Part shown: one piece after another, positions 51,566-64,000 of the stretch | Numbering within the stretch: the first letter of the stretch is position 1 | Layout of the letters: every line of letters begins with the position of its first letter | DNA from: Paramacrobiotus metropolitanus | Lineage: Eukaryota > Tardigrada > Eutardigrada > Parachela > Macrobiotidae | Length of the DNA stretch: 64,000 nucleotides | NCBI RefSeq assembly: GCF_019649055.1 | Contig: NW_026570342.1 | Coordinates: 1-64,000, forward strand | Direction of reading: 5' to 3' | Made by a program: the position numbers and the translations under genes | The notes under the pieces: generated by a model | What the model was told of the DNA's origin: nothing | Database searches by the model: none | Seen by the model: only the letters and a program-made list of their open reading frames with translations

Positions 51566-52637
51566 TCTGGTGAAGACAAGTTCGATTTCCGAGTGTAGTG
51601 GCTTCGTCGATATTGTGCCGACACGGTTGGTCGGTGCGCTTCAGTATGGCATTGAGCCGATCAATTTCCCGTTGCTGAATGGCAATGCCTTTGTTGGCAT
51701 CAGCCATATCTCGTTCCCACTTCCTCCGTTCGAGTTTGTAGGTGTCCGCCGAGTTGCGGAGCGATCCTTCCGTCGAGTTTACAATCTGGTCTGCCAAAGC
51801 GATCTGTGTGATCAGCTTACGGCATCTCGCACGGAGTAGGTCGACGTCTTCTATCTTCTCAGGCGGTGTTGCCGCTATCCACTTCTTCGCCGTGTATTCG
51901 CGTGCACTGGCCTGGTAGGTGAGGTCGTCCTGGTTGGACTTCACCGGTGTCGTGAAGAATCCGTCCGCACTGTTCGGTCTTGACACCTTTGTTGTGTCAA
52001 AGACTTCATCGTTCGGTGTCGGGGTTTTCGCGCTACCAAGTTCGCCAGGTTCGAACATCAGCGGTGAAGGTCGGATCTGCAGGTCGGCAGGTCGACTTTG
52101 TGTCGCCTTAATCGACTTCGCCGTTTGTTGAGCTTCAGTTACTCGAGTCGACTTGCTTCCAGTTGGCGAAGGTCGGCTCAACGGTGAAATGATCCGTTCG
52201 GTAGGCGCCGGTATGCTGGTCGGTGATCCAGCTGGGTGAGGGCCGCTTCGTGGCGGTACTTCGGAATCTTCTGTTCCGGTAAGTGATTTGGTCGGCTGGG
52301 CGACCGCATCCGACTTTGTGTCGGTTGGTTGCCGTTCCAGGGAAGTCGGTTGCTCGTTGCCGACTTCCTTTTCTCCGACTTTTGAGGTCGGTGAAATCCT
52401 TCCGACCTGTGTGGTCGGTTGGACTTTGCCAACTTCTGATGTCAGCTTTTCCATTCCGGTCGAGGTCGGTTGTTCGACCTCTGAAGCTGCTGGTAAGTCG
52501 GCCTTCTGTTGGTCAACTTCCCTACTCGGAAATTTTCGCTCGGCCTGTGTGGTCGGCGATTTCCTTCCGACTTGGTTAGTCGGTGTGTGCATGTTGGACG
52601 AGGTCGGTTTTGGCACTTCTTCCGTCCTGTTGGGTGG
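51546..52637 (-). pseudogene. Pre-gag ORF, second part (PT-rich, then coiled coil)
   Basis: It is in frame with the preceding segment beyond the TAA. The first 200 residues are dominated by PT-x2-VG-type repeats (QPTTQVGRISPTS, PTNQVGRK). The last 120 are a helical block with LLRARCRKLITQIALADQIV and QQREIDRLNAILKR. The frame is then lost: its final 18 codons look random, while the +1 frame continues into the coiled coil at 50,999-51,565. No enzyme motif was seen. Confidence 0.6.
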
Positions 52638-53036
52638 TTACCGTCCGAGCTCGGTGGCTTCTGTAGCCGTTACCGAGTCTCGAGCTCTTTGTGAGCTCGG
52701 CTCCAGGTCGGCATGAGACAATGTGGTCTCTGCCTGCAGCTGTTCCGCATCCCCCCCGGTCGGGTGGGACGGGGCTGCTACGTCAGCTTGGGTATCCAGG
52801 AATGTTTTATCCCTGGCGTCCTCAAAACTGTCATCCGAAGTCGGATTCGAGTCGGCTAGGAGGATCCGCTCGTTGCGCCTTTCCCTTGCTTCGGCCAACT
52901 TAGTTGAGTCGGTTGAGGACGGCTGACTTTTGTCTTGACCGGCGTACAGGAGTGAGTACTTTCCGGTCGTGTTAGCACGCCGCGAGTAGTCCTTGTTGAA
53001 CTTCTTGGCGTATTTGTTCTCTCGGGAGTTCGACAT
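52638..53036 (-). pseudogene. Pre-gag ORF, first part (133 aa, ends at TAA)
   Basis: It starts at ATG 53,036 with MSNSRENKYAKKFNKDYSRR, basic and probably RNA- or membrane-associated, then becomes acidic and polar. The TAA at 52,638-52,640 is followed in the same frame by protein-like sequence that continues to 51,546. I infer one ancestral frame interrupted by a single stop. No domain was recognised. A coding region upstream of gag is uncommon in Gypsy elements and is known from Ogre. Confidence 0.6.
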
Positions 53037-54318
53037 TGTTGTCAACTCGGGTCGGCTCTGATGGAGCCTTAAAGGTTTTATCAGTTAGAAAAAGAAAGTC
53101 GGACAATCTTCTATGTGAAGGTTGTTCGGTAAAATCAGGAACGTCTTTTTGGTTCAGGAACTTCCGAGGGTCAGGAACGTCCGACGAGATGTTGTCTTGT
53201 TGTTGATGTGTCTGTTGGTGACTCAGTACACAGGGTGTTATTATACTGTACAATGGTACAGTACAGTACGTAATAGTAGTACGATGTAGTACGTCCTATG
53301 TTACTGTGCTGACCAGTGTGACGTAACAGGTTAAGTGGTCTTGCACTTCTGCCTACGTCACAGAATGCGAGCCGCGTGCAAAAGTTTGAAAAAAATGATG
53401 ATTCACCCTATGTTAGGCTATGGGAACTTTCCCCTGCACGCTGATTGGCTGCCTCTTAAGTACTGATAAGCGGTCGTTATGACGTCACAAGGAAGTTCGA
53501 GAATTTTCGCGCTATTTTCCGCAGGAAAAACAAATTATTTTAGGTCGGCTAGAAAGTTTATCTAGTCGGATTTTGAAGTTTTTAACCGTTAGAAATTAAT
53601 TTTATTAATTAAGAAAATTTTCTGGTGGTCGAAACACCGTTAGAAATCAAAAAGAGAGAAATTTCCGACCTGTTGCCGGTTAGCCTTTGTCTAACTGTCT
53701 AGACAGGTTCGTTGACCTAGCAGGTCGGTTCTCGATCAAAAGCAAAATTCCGAGTCGGTTTCTCCGTCGAAAATTACTTTTTCACCGTTAGAAATTTTAA
53801 ATTTACGGATAGAAATTGTTTTCTACCGCTAGAAAGTGAAAAGCCGACCTAGTTTCGGCTAAAATCGACCTAGAACCGTTACTTTACCGGTGTCGGTGTC
53901 GGTGTCGGTTCCACTCGATTTCCTCCGTCCGAGGTCGGAAATCCGTCGTTTCCGAGTTGAAAATCGCCGTTAAAGTTGCGGGTGGCTGTTCAAAGCGAAA
54001 GTCCCTGTAATATTGGATTAATCCGTTCGCGCTGCAGACTCTCGTTCGAGTCTGATCCGTCAGTTGGGAAAGGAAAAGTCCGTGCTGTTGGGATGCTCTT
54101 CAATGTGGAAGAGACCAAGAAAAACTGTGCTCGCCAGCTGGGCAAGAATCACTTCAGTGATCCTCGGTTTCCTCAGCTGTAAGACGATGCGACCGTTCTG
54201 ATCAAAGTCAAGGTAGAGATTGCTTCAGCAATCGATCTAACAGTGACTTTCAGGTTCTTCACAATTTCTCCGTGAATTGAGCCTTCACCGTCTCCTCAAA
54301 GGGTCCGTCGAAAGAAAA
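53037..54318 (-). other. Untranslated leader of the giant element
   Basis: About 1.3 kb lies between the primer-binding site and the first ATG with protein-like sequence (53,036). It is rich in CCGTTAGAAAT-type and GGTCGG words. The frame at 52,972-53,253 lacks codon structure and overlaps the first ORF, so I do not call it. Confidence 0.6.
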
Positions 54319-54338
54319 CCAAACGATTCTGCTTACCA
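54319..54338 (-). promoter_or_regulatory. Candidate primer-binding site
   Basis: The minus strand directly after the 5' LTR reads TGGTAAGCAGAATCG, starting with the TGG expected opposite a tRNA CCA end. It resembles an initiator-methionine site (TGGTAGCAGAG) with one extra A and some mismatches. The tRNA is not assigned. Confidence 0.6.
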
Positions 54339-54776
54339 TGTAACAGGCAAGCGCGAGGAGATCACGAGTGTGCTTTATTGACAAATAAAGGGGACAATGC
54401 TGCGTAATAGCAGGGAAAGCAAAAACAAAGCACTGATGGCTAAGCAAGCAAGTGTATGCTAGAAGGGCTCTTGAGCGTTCGTCAAGGCGTGAAAGAAGCA
54501 ACTGGCGGCAAGCACGTGCTGTGTGCCATCAGCTGTGTGATGATGCGCAGACTGGACTCAATCCAACGCGAGCGTATGAACGCTGAGTCATACTGCGAGA
54601 GAGGGACGAGAGAGCAAGTATGCTCAGTGTGTGCGCCGCGTATATCCGCTTCAGCGGATATGAGTGCAGTGCAGCAGCACACGTACGTACAGCGAGAGAG
54701 GCGATAACGGCAAGCATGAGTGCAAGTACGTCCATGGTGGGCCGTATGCACCAGGCGCAGTCGTGGGCCTCTGACA
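54339..54776 (-). repeat. 5' LTR (438 bp)
   Basis: This is the partner of the LTR at 21,885-22,320, with the same TG/CA ends, AATAAA signal and hairpin. The U3-side 240 bases look identical to the other LTR. Transcription should run leftward from here. Confidence 0.92.
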
Positions 54777-54780
54777 AATG
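54777..54780. repeat. Target-site duplication AATG, right
   Basis: It matches 21,881-21,884 and immediately follows the CA end of the 5' LTR. Confidence 0.85.
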
Positions 54781-56224
54781 CTAGGGATGGAAAATTTATG
54801 CGCAATATTGTAGTTCAGTGGCACCCAAAGAAAAGGGACCATTGGTTGAGAAAGTTGCACAGAGACAGCTTATACGTATTATATAGCCTCCCGGATTTAT
54901 AACACATTACAGCGCTAATTCACTTTTAATGTTTTTTCCGACACTCCTGTAATAAAATTCGGCACCAAAAATTTTCAGAAACATATCGAAAAAAATGAAA
55001 ATTAAGTCCGACAATCATTCTGCGTCTTTAACACTAATTTTGTACGGATTTCATTGATTGCAGCTGTATAATTATTTGAGGAATATTCGTAACCGCCAAA
55101 TCAAGCCAATACACTACGATGATTTACAAATAGGCCAGCAGTTTCAATCATTTTAACTAGCGTCGCTGAAATTAATCACAGCTGAACAAAAATAAACGCT
55201 AGTGCTTTTCATTCATTAAAAATCTCTGTTTTCTAAATAAATTAATAAACGATAGGCAAATCAATAAAACATCCAACGGGGCTATCCACCGTTGCCGGAA
55301 AATCACGACAAACTGAAATTTACTTCCCGGTGAACAGCGTCTCCCGCATGGTTTCCGTTGACATCCAGACTGCTGCGCGGTCGGGCCGCGGCGGCGGTCT
55401 GGGCTTTTTCAATGACGCTCAACAACACCACTCGCCAAGACTCCCCTGGGGATCCCGAATTTGCCTAATGCTCCTGCATCGGTCCAATCAATAGGCCAGA
55501 TTAAACATACACTTGTCTCGTTTTATTTCCGTACGCAGGGGTTCCGTCACCGATTACCGTCCAGCTAGCTCTGTGGCAGAAAAAATTTAAAATTGGATTT
55601 TTTCGTGGATGAAAATTGATGCCTAAACTGATATGCAGAATGAGCGACCTTGAAAGTGTCACATGAATTAGTACTTACTTACAAACCACATTACTAACGA
55701 AAATAAATTATTAATCAGAACTTGTTGACCATATTTATCGAAGCTTCATTTTCTCTTTTTCAAAGACTGTATCTGTATCAGATTTCCGAAGCATATCTAT
55801 TTCAACATGATAATTTCATCGTCGAACCATGAAAACAATAAAGCTAAACCGCACAGACGCATACTCTTGTCTTCTACAGAGTACGTCGACTATCGTAGCT
55901 CAGTGGCATAACACGTCCGTAACCGCGCCCGATGACTTTGGTTTGCAACAGATTTAACAGGCATTCTCACAACGAGTTAAGCAACAAAATTACTAAATTA
56001 AATTAAAGCAAATAAAAACAAAATTTTTTCACCATCTGACGAAGTTTTAAAACAAGTTAGTTGATTAAAAAGATTAATAAAATGAATTAGTATTTATTGC
56101 TTTTTTCCCAGCTAACAAAATCTGCTAAAACGACCCGCAAACCGCAATTATTCAAAACTGATAAGTGGGATTTTTATTTCATAAAATACAGATACATCAC
56201 AGATCTAAAATAGTTAGTTATGAT
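54781..56224. other. Spacer right of the giant element
   Basis: AT-rich, no gene. Around 55,896-55,949 a tRNA-like A box (TAGCTCAGTGG) is followed 45 bases on by a degenerate B box (GGTTTGCAAC), possibly a SINE scrap. Confidence 0.45.
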
Positions 56225-57290
56225 TCACAACAATAAAATCTCATTTAATGCTGCCGCTCCTTCCATTGTTCCAAGGACGCAAGCGGCGTTGCCTCGCTGA
56301 ATTTCCAGCGATAATCGTTGGCGCAGGAATTCTTGAGAACGAGGTTCACCTATCTGCAGCGGAAGTCGTTTACCGATTTCTTTTACCAGAGCGATGGCCG
56401 ACTTTCCCCATGGTCCGAGAGTTTCGAAGGCTAATGGTGCGAAAATATATCTTCCCACCAGATACAAGTACAGTCGCGCTTTTTTATCTTCAGCCTGCGC
56501 TGCGGCGGACCCAGCTGTAACTGACGTGGATTTCAAGTGAGACAGGGCGACGGTATCAACGCAGGTGACGTCCCACGCCACGCACATGCCGCGTTTCCAG
56601 GCGAAGTTCGTACACCCATCTGGACGGCGATCCGACGTGTGGGATGTTCCCCGCGGCTCCAATTTAGCAGGAATGCCGGCTGACACCAATGCCCTACACA
56701 CGATGCTGTTTAGGCCGCCATGACGCGGGTGTCTTCCAGCAGAGAAGGAACAGGATAAGCCGTGGTGGCCGTATGCATCAACGGGCTTGTGGCACTTAGC
56801 ACATGAATGCGGCTCACAGATGGACACGCCTGGTCTCAAGCCGACTGAAATCTTTACTGTGTCATCATCAAGGAGATTACCGATGTGTGCCGAGGGTAAG
56901 GCATTCAACCACATGCCAGCTTCCGGTGTCGACTGAGCCAAGAGGCGGGCCCGGTTGACCTCGTCGTCGCAAAAGATATCCAGTAGTAAAGACAGTGATG
57001 CGTAACACAGCGGAAGATCCCATGCTCGTTGTGTCTTACGGAAGTTGGGATCTGGGAGATCTTCGAGACGCGCTTTGGACTTCCACAACTCCGAGGCAGC
57101 CAAGCTATCTAACGAGGGATGGTCGGGAAGCAGTAAGGACACTAAGCCCGATACGGAGTGAATCGAAGCCAAAAAGGCTTTGAGCGCTAATTCTTCCGCC
57201 CGACGTATGCCAATACCGCCTCTGCTCACTGGTAGTGTCGCCTGCTGCCAACACGGGTAGTCGTTGTGGGCCGTGCGTACATTGCAACAT
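56225..57290 (-). mobile_element. Non-LTR retrotransposon C-terminus with CCHC knuckle and endonuclease-like motif
   Basis: One open frame, best-preserved member of this family in the window. It begins in the RT thumb region (LPVSRGGIGIRRAEELALKA) and continues with WLNALPSAHIGNLL, a knuckle CAKCHKPVDAYGHHGLSC (2-8-4 spacing), RHGGLNSIVCRALVSAGIP, then RRPDG ... CVAWDVTCVDT, an (R)PD...D nuclease-like pattern, and ends at LNEILLL. Knuckle plus PD-D fits restriction-like-endonuclease LINEs (R2 group). 5' truncated; flanked on the right by an inverted relative. Confidence 0.75.
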
Positions 57291-57878
57291 GCTGTTTAAA
57301 ACTGATTGAAAACATGCTGTTTAATGCCTCGTCAGGGGCGTGGTCGGATCTGCTGGTTTTCTGCTTCATTATCTTCGAATAATTCGCCCGCCTCTCGTTC
57401 TCACGGACTTAATCAACATTTTCGCAGGAAACGATGCTTTGACATTTTAACTAACAATATTCACCGGCAGAGCAGAACGTGTATGTATTGCGTGTTTCTC
57501 TTAAAATCTCAACGATTACAAATGAAAACCAAATTCCACTTCATGAATAAATTTCATAAAATTTAACACTTTTATTAAGAGGACTCCATTTTCACCGGCG
57601 CAGTTGAAATGCTGTGCAAAAGGTAGAGCGAAAAATGGGACAGTCAGCAATGTAAAGACTGACGAAAGAGGTCAGTTGAATGCGCATCTATTGGGTACTA
57701 GCGGGGCGAATCGTCGCCATCCGGACCCACCTATTTTAAAGACCGAACTGAACCAGATTTCGAGAGAACCTATCTTTGTCGGCATACTACAGTATTGCAG
57801 TGCGGCTTACACGTTACAGGTAAAGGAATATGCGCAATTGCCAATGTGGATCCACTGACACGGGTAAAACACATTTCC
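57291..57878. other. Spacer between two inverted LINE fragments
   Basis: No gene seen. The plus-strand frame at 57,604-57,858 shows no family resemblance. Confidence 0.4.
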
Positions 57879-58240
57879 ACCTTCGTCTGGCAACGCGGTA
57901 TGTATTTGACATGGGACGTTACCTGCGTGGACACGGTCGCCCCATCGCACATCAAGTCTACTTCCGCCGCCGCTCAGGCCGAACACAAGAAATCGAGACT
58001 CTACGCGTACCTTGAGGACGGAAATATTTCTGCTCCGCTGCTGTCGATTTCGAAACTCTCGGCCCTTAGGGAGAGTCGGCTTCCATTTTAATACAGGAAA
58101 CCGGCAGGCGTTTAAAGCAGCACACTGGTGAACCTCGCTCTCGCGACTTCCTTCGCCAACGCCTGTCGAAATACAACGGGGCAATGCGGTATCCGTCCCC
58201 GAAACCATGGACAGAACGGGCACTTTCAAAAAGATTTTGT
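57879..58240 (+). mobile_element. Non-LTR retrotransposon fragment, same family, decayed
   Basis: Reads FVWQRGMYLTWDVTCVDTVA and PSHIKSTSAAAQAEHKKSRL, then breaks frame and finishes as a recognisable but shifted version of the family's C-terminus up to the TTGTTGT end. Opposite strand to the copy at 56,225-57,290. Confidence 0.65.
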
Positions 58241-59150
58241 TGTTATAATTAGCTCTGTTTTGTTTCAAACTTTGTTCAGTGTGACTGGCTTGTGCTAACA
58301 AAGAAAAGAAACGAGATCCGGCCATGCCAAGCGGGTATACCGGTAGAAGGGTGTGACCTTTCCCAACACGTCGCGTGCTAATCGACGACCTGGCAGTTAT
58401 GGAGAATTTCCAAACTCACCATGTGAACGTGTGGATAATCTTTTAGGAGCAGACACGCCCTGAACGGCACTCACAAGTCTGGTCACGTAACACGGTAACA
58501 GTGTAAAAAACTTAACACTGCAATAATTGCAACGAGGTGTACAACAAATTCAAGATCGGAGACATTCTAATCGTTTTAATTAGTGTAAATCTGCGCCAGC
58601 ATATTATTATCATTGTGCAATGGCTAACTACGAATAAAAGTTCATTTCGTGTCCTACAACGAATCCATCCCCGAATTCCCAGTGTATACCGAGCAAGTGT
58701 GCAAAGTTCTGTACACCACACTGGTGAGTACTGAACAGTGTCATGTATTTCCCTTTGTTTCACGGCTTTTGTTATCTCATCTTGTCCTTACTGCATACAC
58801 AAGATTTCGGTCTGCTCCCTGTTGCACTTTCCAGGGGGCTGTTATTCCTGAACCATGCAATCTTCTCTAGAATAAAGGAAAGCGCGTTTATATGGACGTA
58901 CGTGCCGTTTCATTGCCAACTGCGGTCATTCAACTAAACGATTTGACCACAGGTGGCAGCAGAGCAGAAAGATCGCCAGTCCGCCAAAACGATAACAGCA
59001 ATTCGCACAAAATACTGAATAACTTTTTAACTGAAATTTGGTTAAGCATTGGTGTTGGGTGAAGTTAGGCCAGGCCATACTAAATGCAATCACAAAGGTC
59101 GAAATAATAAAATTTTTGTTACCCGACATCGTATAACTTCTTCTTAACCT
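58241..59150. other. Spacer, no gene seen
   Basis: AT-rich, short frames only; nothing protein-like on either strand. Confidence 0.4.
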
Positions 59151-60858
59151 GTGGTCGTCGCTACGCGGCTACAGTATACTTTTATTTGCTAATAAATTAA
59201 AGCAAAGAAATATTTGATAGTAACGACGGATAAGATTTAATGCGCGCCGTTTAGCAAAATCACGGCAAGCTTTTCGAGCTGCATGACACTTTACTACGAT
59301 TACACCGTAGCGGCACATTATCTGGACACCAAATGCATTCGACTCAAAAATACATCATTTTCTCATAGTGATGCTTATTAAGCGCGCTGTGCGCCACATG
59401 CGCACGTGTTCCAACCTGTATGCAGGTTATACGTTCAACCGGCTTTGATGGAGAAAAAGGGAAAGAAAAGTGAACAGCTGAACAAAATTAAAAATCTAAT
59501 TTCGTACGTTCGCACATTTAAATAACTATTTATTATTCAAATTACAGTACTTCGTGCGGCAATTGTTAAACAAAGCCACATGATTGTCCAATTCGGTGCC
59601 AGTAGACTACGATATTCTGTAATCACATTCGCTCTTTTTTGTAACAAATCACCGGAAAAAAATGCATGTATTCTAGCTTCGCCTTATAACGGAATTGCGT
59701 GCGCCTTTGCGTAATAAAAGTGGTTTGTGGAACAGAACCGCTTGTTTATATGGAACAGACTACGGGATGTCGATCCGAGCTGATTCGTGGTGAATTTTTA
59801 TGCAAAAGAGAGAATTTATTCTTATCAAATCAATAAAAAATCAGAAAATTAATGAAAAAGATGATACATAGATTACTGTTTGCTACTTTTATCGAAATCC
59901 GAATATATCTTGGAAGGGGGCGGTGGTGTTCAATACCCACTGCTCTACGTTATTCCCAATCTACAGAGTCTGTACACTACTCCGTCATTCTGAACGCAGT
60001 GCGGCAAAGTCATTAACCACGACTGTTTACCGAAAACCGGTGGGATTTTCGTCAATTGCTTATGTATTTTTTTCGGCATAAGCATTATGATACCTTCATA
60101 GCGAAACTTCCAGTATGTCTGCAAAATTTTCGATACGGCCACTTGTTGCCGTGAATTATACTGGAACCCACGCAACGCACCAGCAACGTACACGTTCAGC
60201 ATTAAATGTTGAACGTTCAGCATTAAATGTTTAAATTTTAAACTTGATCTATTTATACATATAGCAATTTTCGCATTTTTTTCAGTAATATCAAAAACAA
60301 ATATTTTAAAATTGTTAGAAGTCGTTGAATTTCAGGATGATCTTGTTATCTGGCGAGTGTTAATTTTATTGATTTTTTTCTCACAGCTGCATGCTCTTCG
60401 ACTGAAAGCGCAGCACTGTACAGTGTACGGCAATGCGACGATGTTTTTCCCTCATGATGAGTTATTTTGGGATAGTTTTTGTGGGAAATGCATATTTACA
60501 GACAAACAAAATAACGGCATCACAAACAAACGCTTTGGGATAACGACAACATAAAAAACCATGGAAAATACTCTGTTTCACAAGCAGACACACCCACTCC
60601 TTTCACATCGTAGACGTGGTGTGATGCAGCTTACGCGTGAAGCCGAACCGGCGGCGTGACCGTTGCCGTTCGTGTTGCGTTTCGGCGCTTTGAAGGGAAC
60701 CTACAAAAAAAGAGCATTAAAAAAAACAGAATTAAATATAGTTATTTAATTCGTTAACGCGTTAATTAACTAATCAACTTGTCAATTAAATAAACTAATT
60801 AACTTTAATCAAAAAATAAATGTTATTAAATTTATAATTATTATTTTTCTTACAATCA
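59151..60858. repeat. Segmental duplication block downstream of KANK copy C
   Basis: Aligns with 9,700-10,470 and 11,690-12,960 in the same orientation, but lacks the 10.5-11.7 kb part that holds the MITE and the coiled-coil exon fragment. Non-coding. Confidence 0.7.
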
Positions 60859-63645
<2,787 letters not shown>

Positions 63646-64000
63646 CGTAGCAAATAAGATTAATGTGTTGCGTAAATGACTGCGAACGTAAAACCGAAAA
63701 CAAATTTCAGCGTATAAAAGCTTCCAAATATGGACAGTATTAGGTCACTGGAAATTAGAACGTTAAGCAGAAAAACTGCGTGGCACTTTTAATTGCAAAT
63801 CAACTGGAAGAAACTACAAAATATAAAATGTATACGGAAAAAACACCAAAAGGTTTTTTCTAATTTTCAGAAAAAGTTTACACTACACATGTAGTTAAAC
63901 CACTTTCAATTTTTATTTAAACTAGAACTTACATGAATTCTAGCGTTAAAATTTGAAAAAAAAACCATGACGGAAGTTCTCCTACTGTTCGTCTCTTCGT
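63646..64000. other. KANK copy C intron, runs off the window
   Basis: AT-rich; aligns loosely with 15,090-15,300 of copy A. Any upstream linker exon, like 15,598-16,216 in copy A, would lie beyond 64,000. Confidence 0.45.

Larger units (their letters stand above)
21885..54776 (-). mobile_element. Giant Ty3/Gypsy LTR retrotransposon, 32.9 kb
   Basis: The element is bounded by near-identical LTRs and an AATG duplication and is read on the minus strand. Order: 5' LTR, primer-binding site, 1.3-kb leader, pre-gag coiled-coil frames, gag, protease, RT, RNase H, integrase, long accessory frames, non-coding 3' region, 3' LTR. Integrase after RNase H places it in Ty3/Gypsy. Ordinary Gypsy elements are 5-10 kb; giant precedents are plant Ogre and planarian Burro elements. 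About 3.3 kb (26.6-29.9 kb) is later insertions, so the element proper is about 29.5 kb. At least ten stops or frame changes show that this copy is not fully coding. Confidence 0.93.

Noticed and set aside
52972-53253. Extra small ORF in the leader
   Set aside because: It overlaps the better-supported first pre-gag ORF in another frame and shows no codon bias.
21885-54776. Cluster of several nested retroelements instead of one giant element
   Set aside because: Only one pair of LTRs, one gag and one pol are present, and the same linker words (PTTQ) and hairpin motif occur from the leader to the 3' end. Only the 26.6-29.9 kb insertions are foreign.

Overview
This window is animal genomic DNA. 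It has short introns (79 and 89 bp), multi-exon genes and KANK-type ankyrin genes. KANK, kinase-kelch and a lineage-restricted 'WPHDF' domain family fit an ecdysozoan, and possibly a tardigrade, but the tardigrade guess is weak. Host DNA is AT-rich and full of segmental duplications and decayed copies.

Layout. 1-4.0 kb: two tandem kinase/kelch-type genes, both with reading-frame breaks. 4.7-7.8 kb: an unrecognised multi-exon gene on the minus strand. 8.3-9.4 kb: the 3' end of a LINE. 9.7-21.9 kb: duplicated blocks carrying two broken KANK copies, a 591-bp terminal-inverted-repeat MITE, a G-run cluster and a non-LTR retrotransposon fragment with an endonuclease-like C-terminus. 54.8-64 kb: two more fragments of that non-LTR family, then a third copy of the duplicated block with the most complete KANK C-terminal half.

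The centre of the window (21,885-54,776) is one 32.9-kb LTR retrotransposon on the minus strand. It has 436/438-bp LTRs beginning TG and ending CA, a 4-bp AATG target-site duplication, and a candidate primer-binding site directly next to the 5' LTR. It carries a gag with a CCHC knuckle, an aspartic protease, RT, RNase H and integrase in Ty3/Gypsy order. Three things set it apart from an ordinary 5-10 kb Gypsy element: about 2 kb of coiled-coil coding sequence before gag; about 16 kb of accessory coding sequence after integrase, of which about 7.5 kb is built from at least two recurring helical modules of roughly 70 residues; and a small GTCGG-type hairpin motif scattered through both coding and non-coding parts. 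The copy is dead or dying: RT, RNase H, integrase and several accessory frames carry single-base frameshifts or single stops, which fits the few per cent difference between its LTRs.

The giant element was itself invaded. A TIR element of about 2.8 kb (26,608-29,435), carrying a small host-like gene with its own TATA box and poly(A) signal, lies in its accessory region. A TTAA-flanked piggyBac-type MITE (29,441-29,911) lies directly beside it.

Single-base indels in homopolymers recur in host genes and in the element alike, so part of the 'pseudogene' signal could be uncorrected long-read assembly error.
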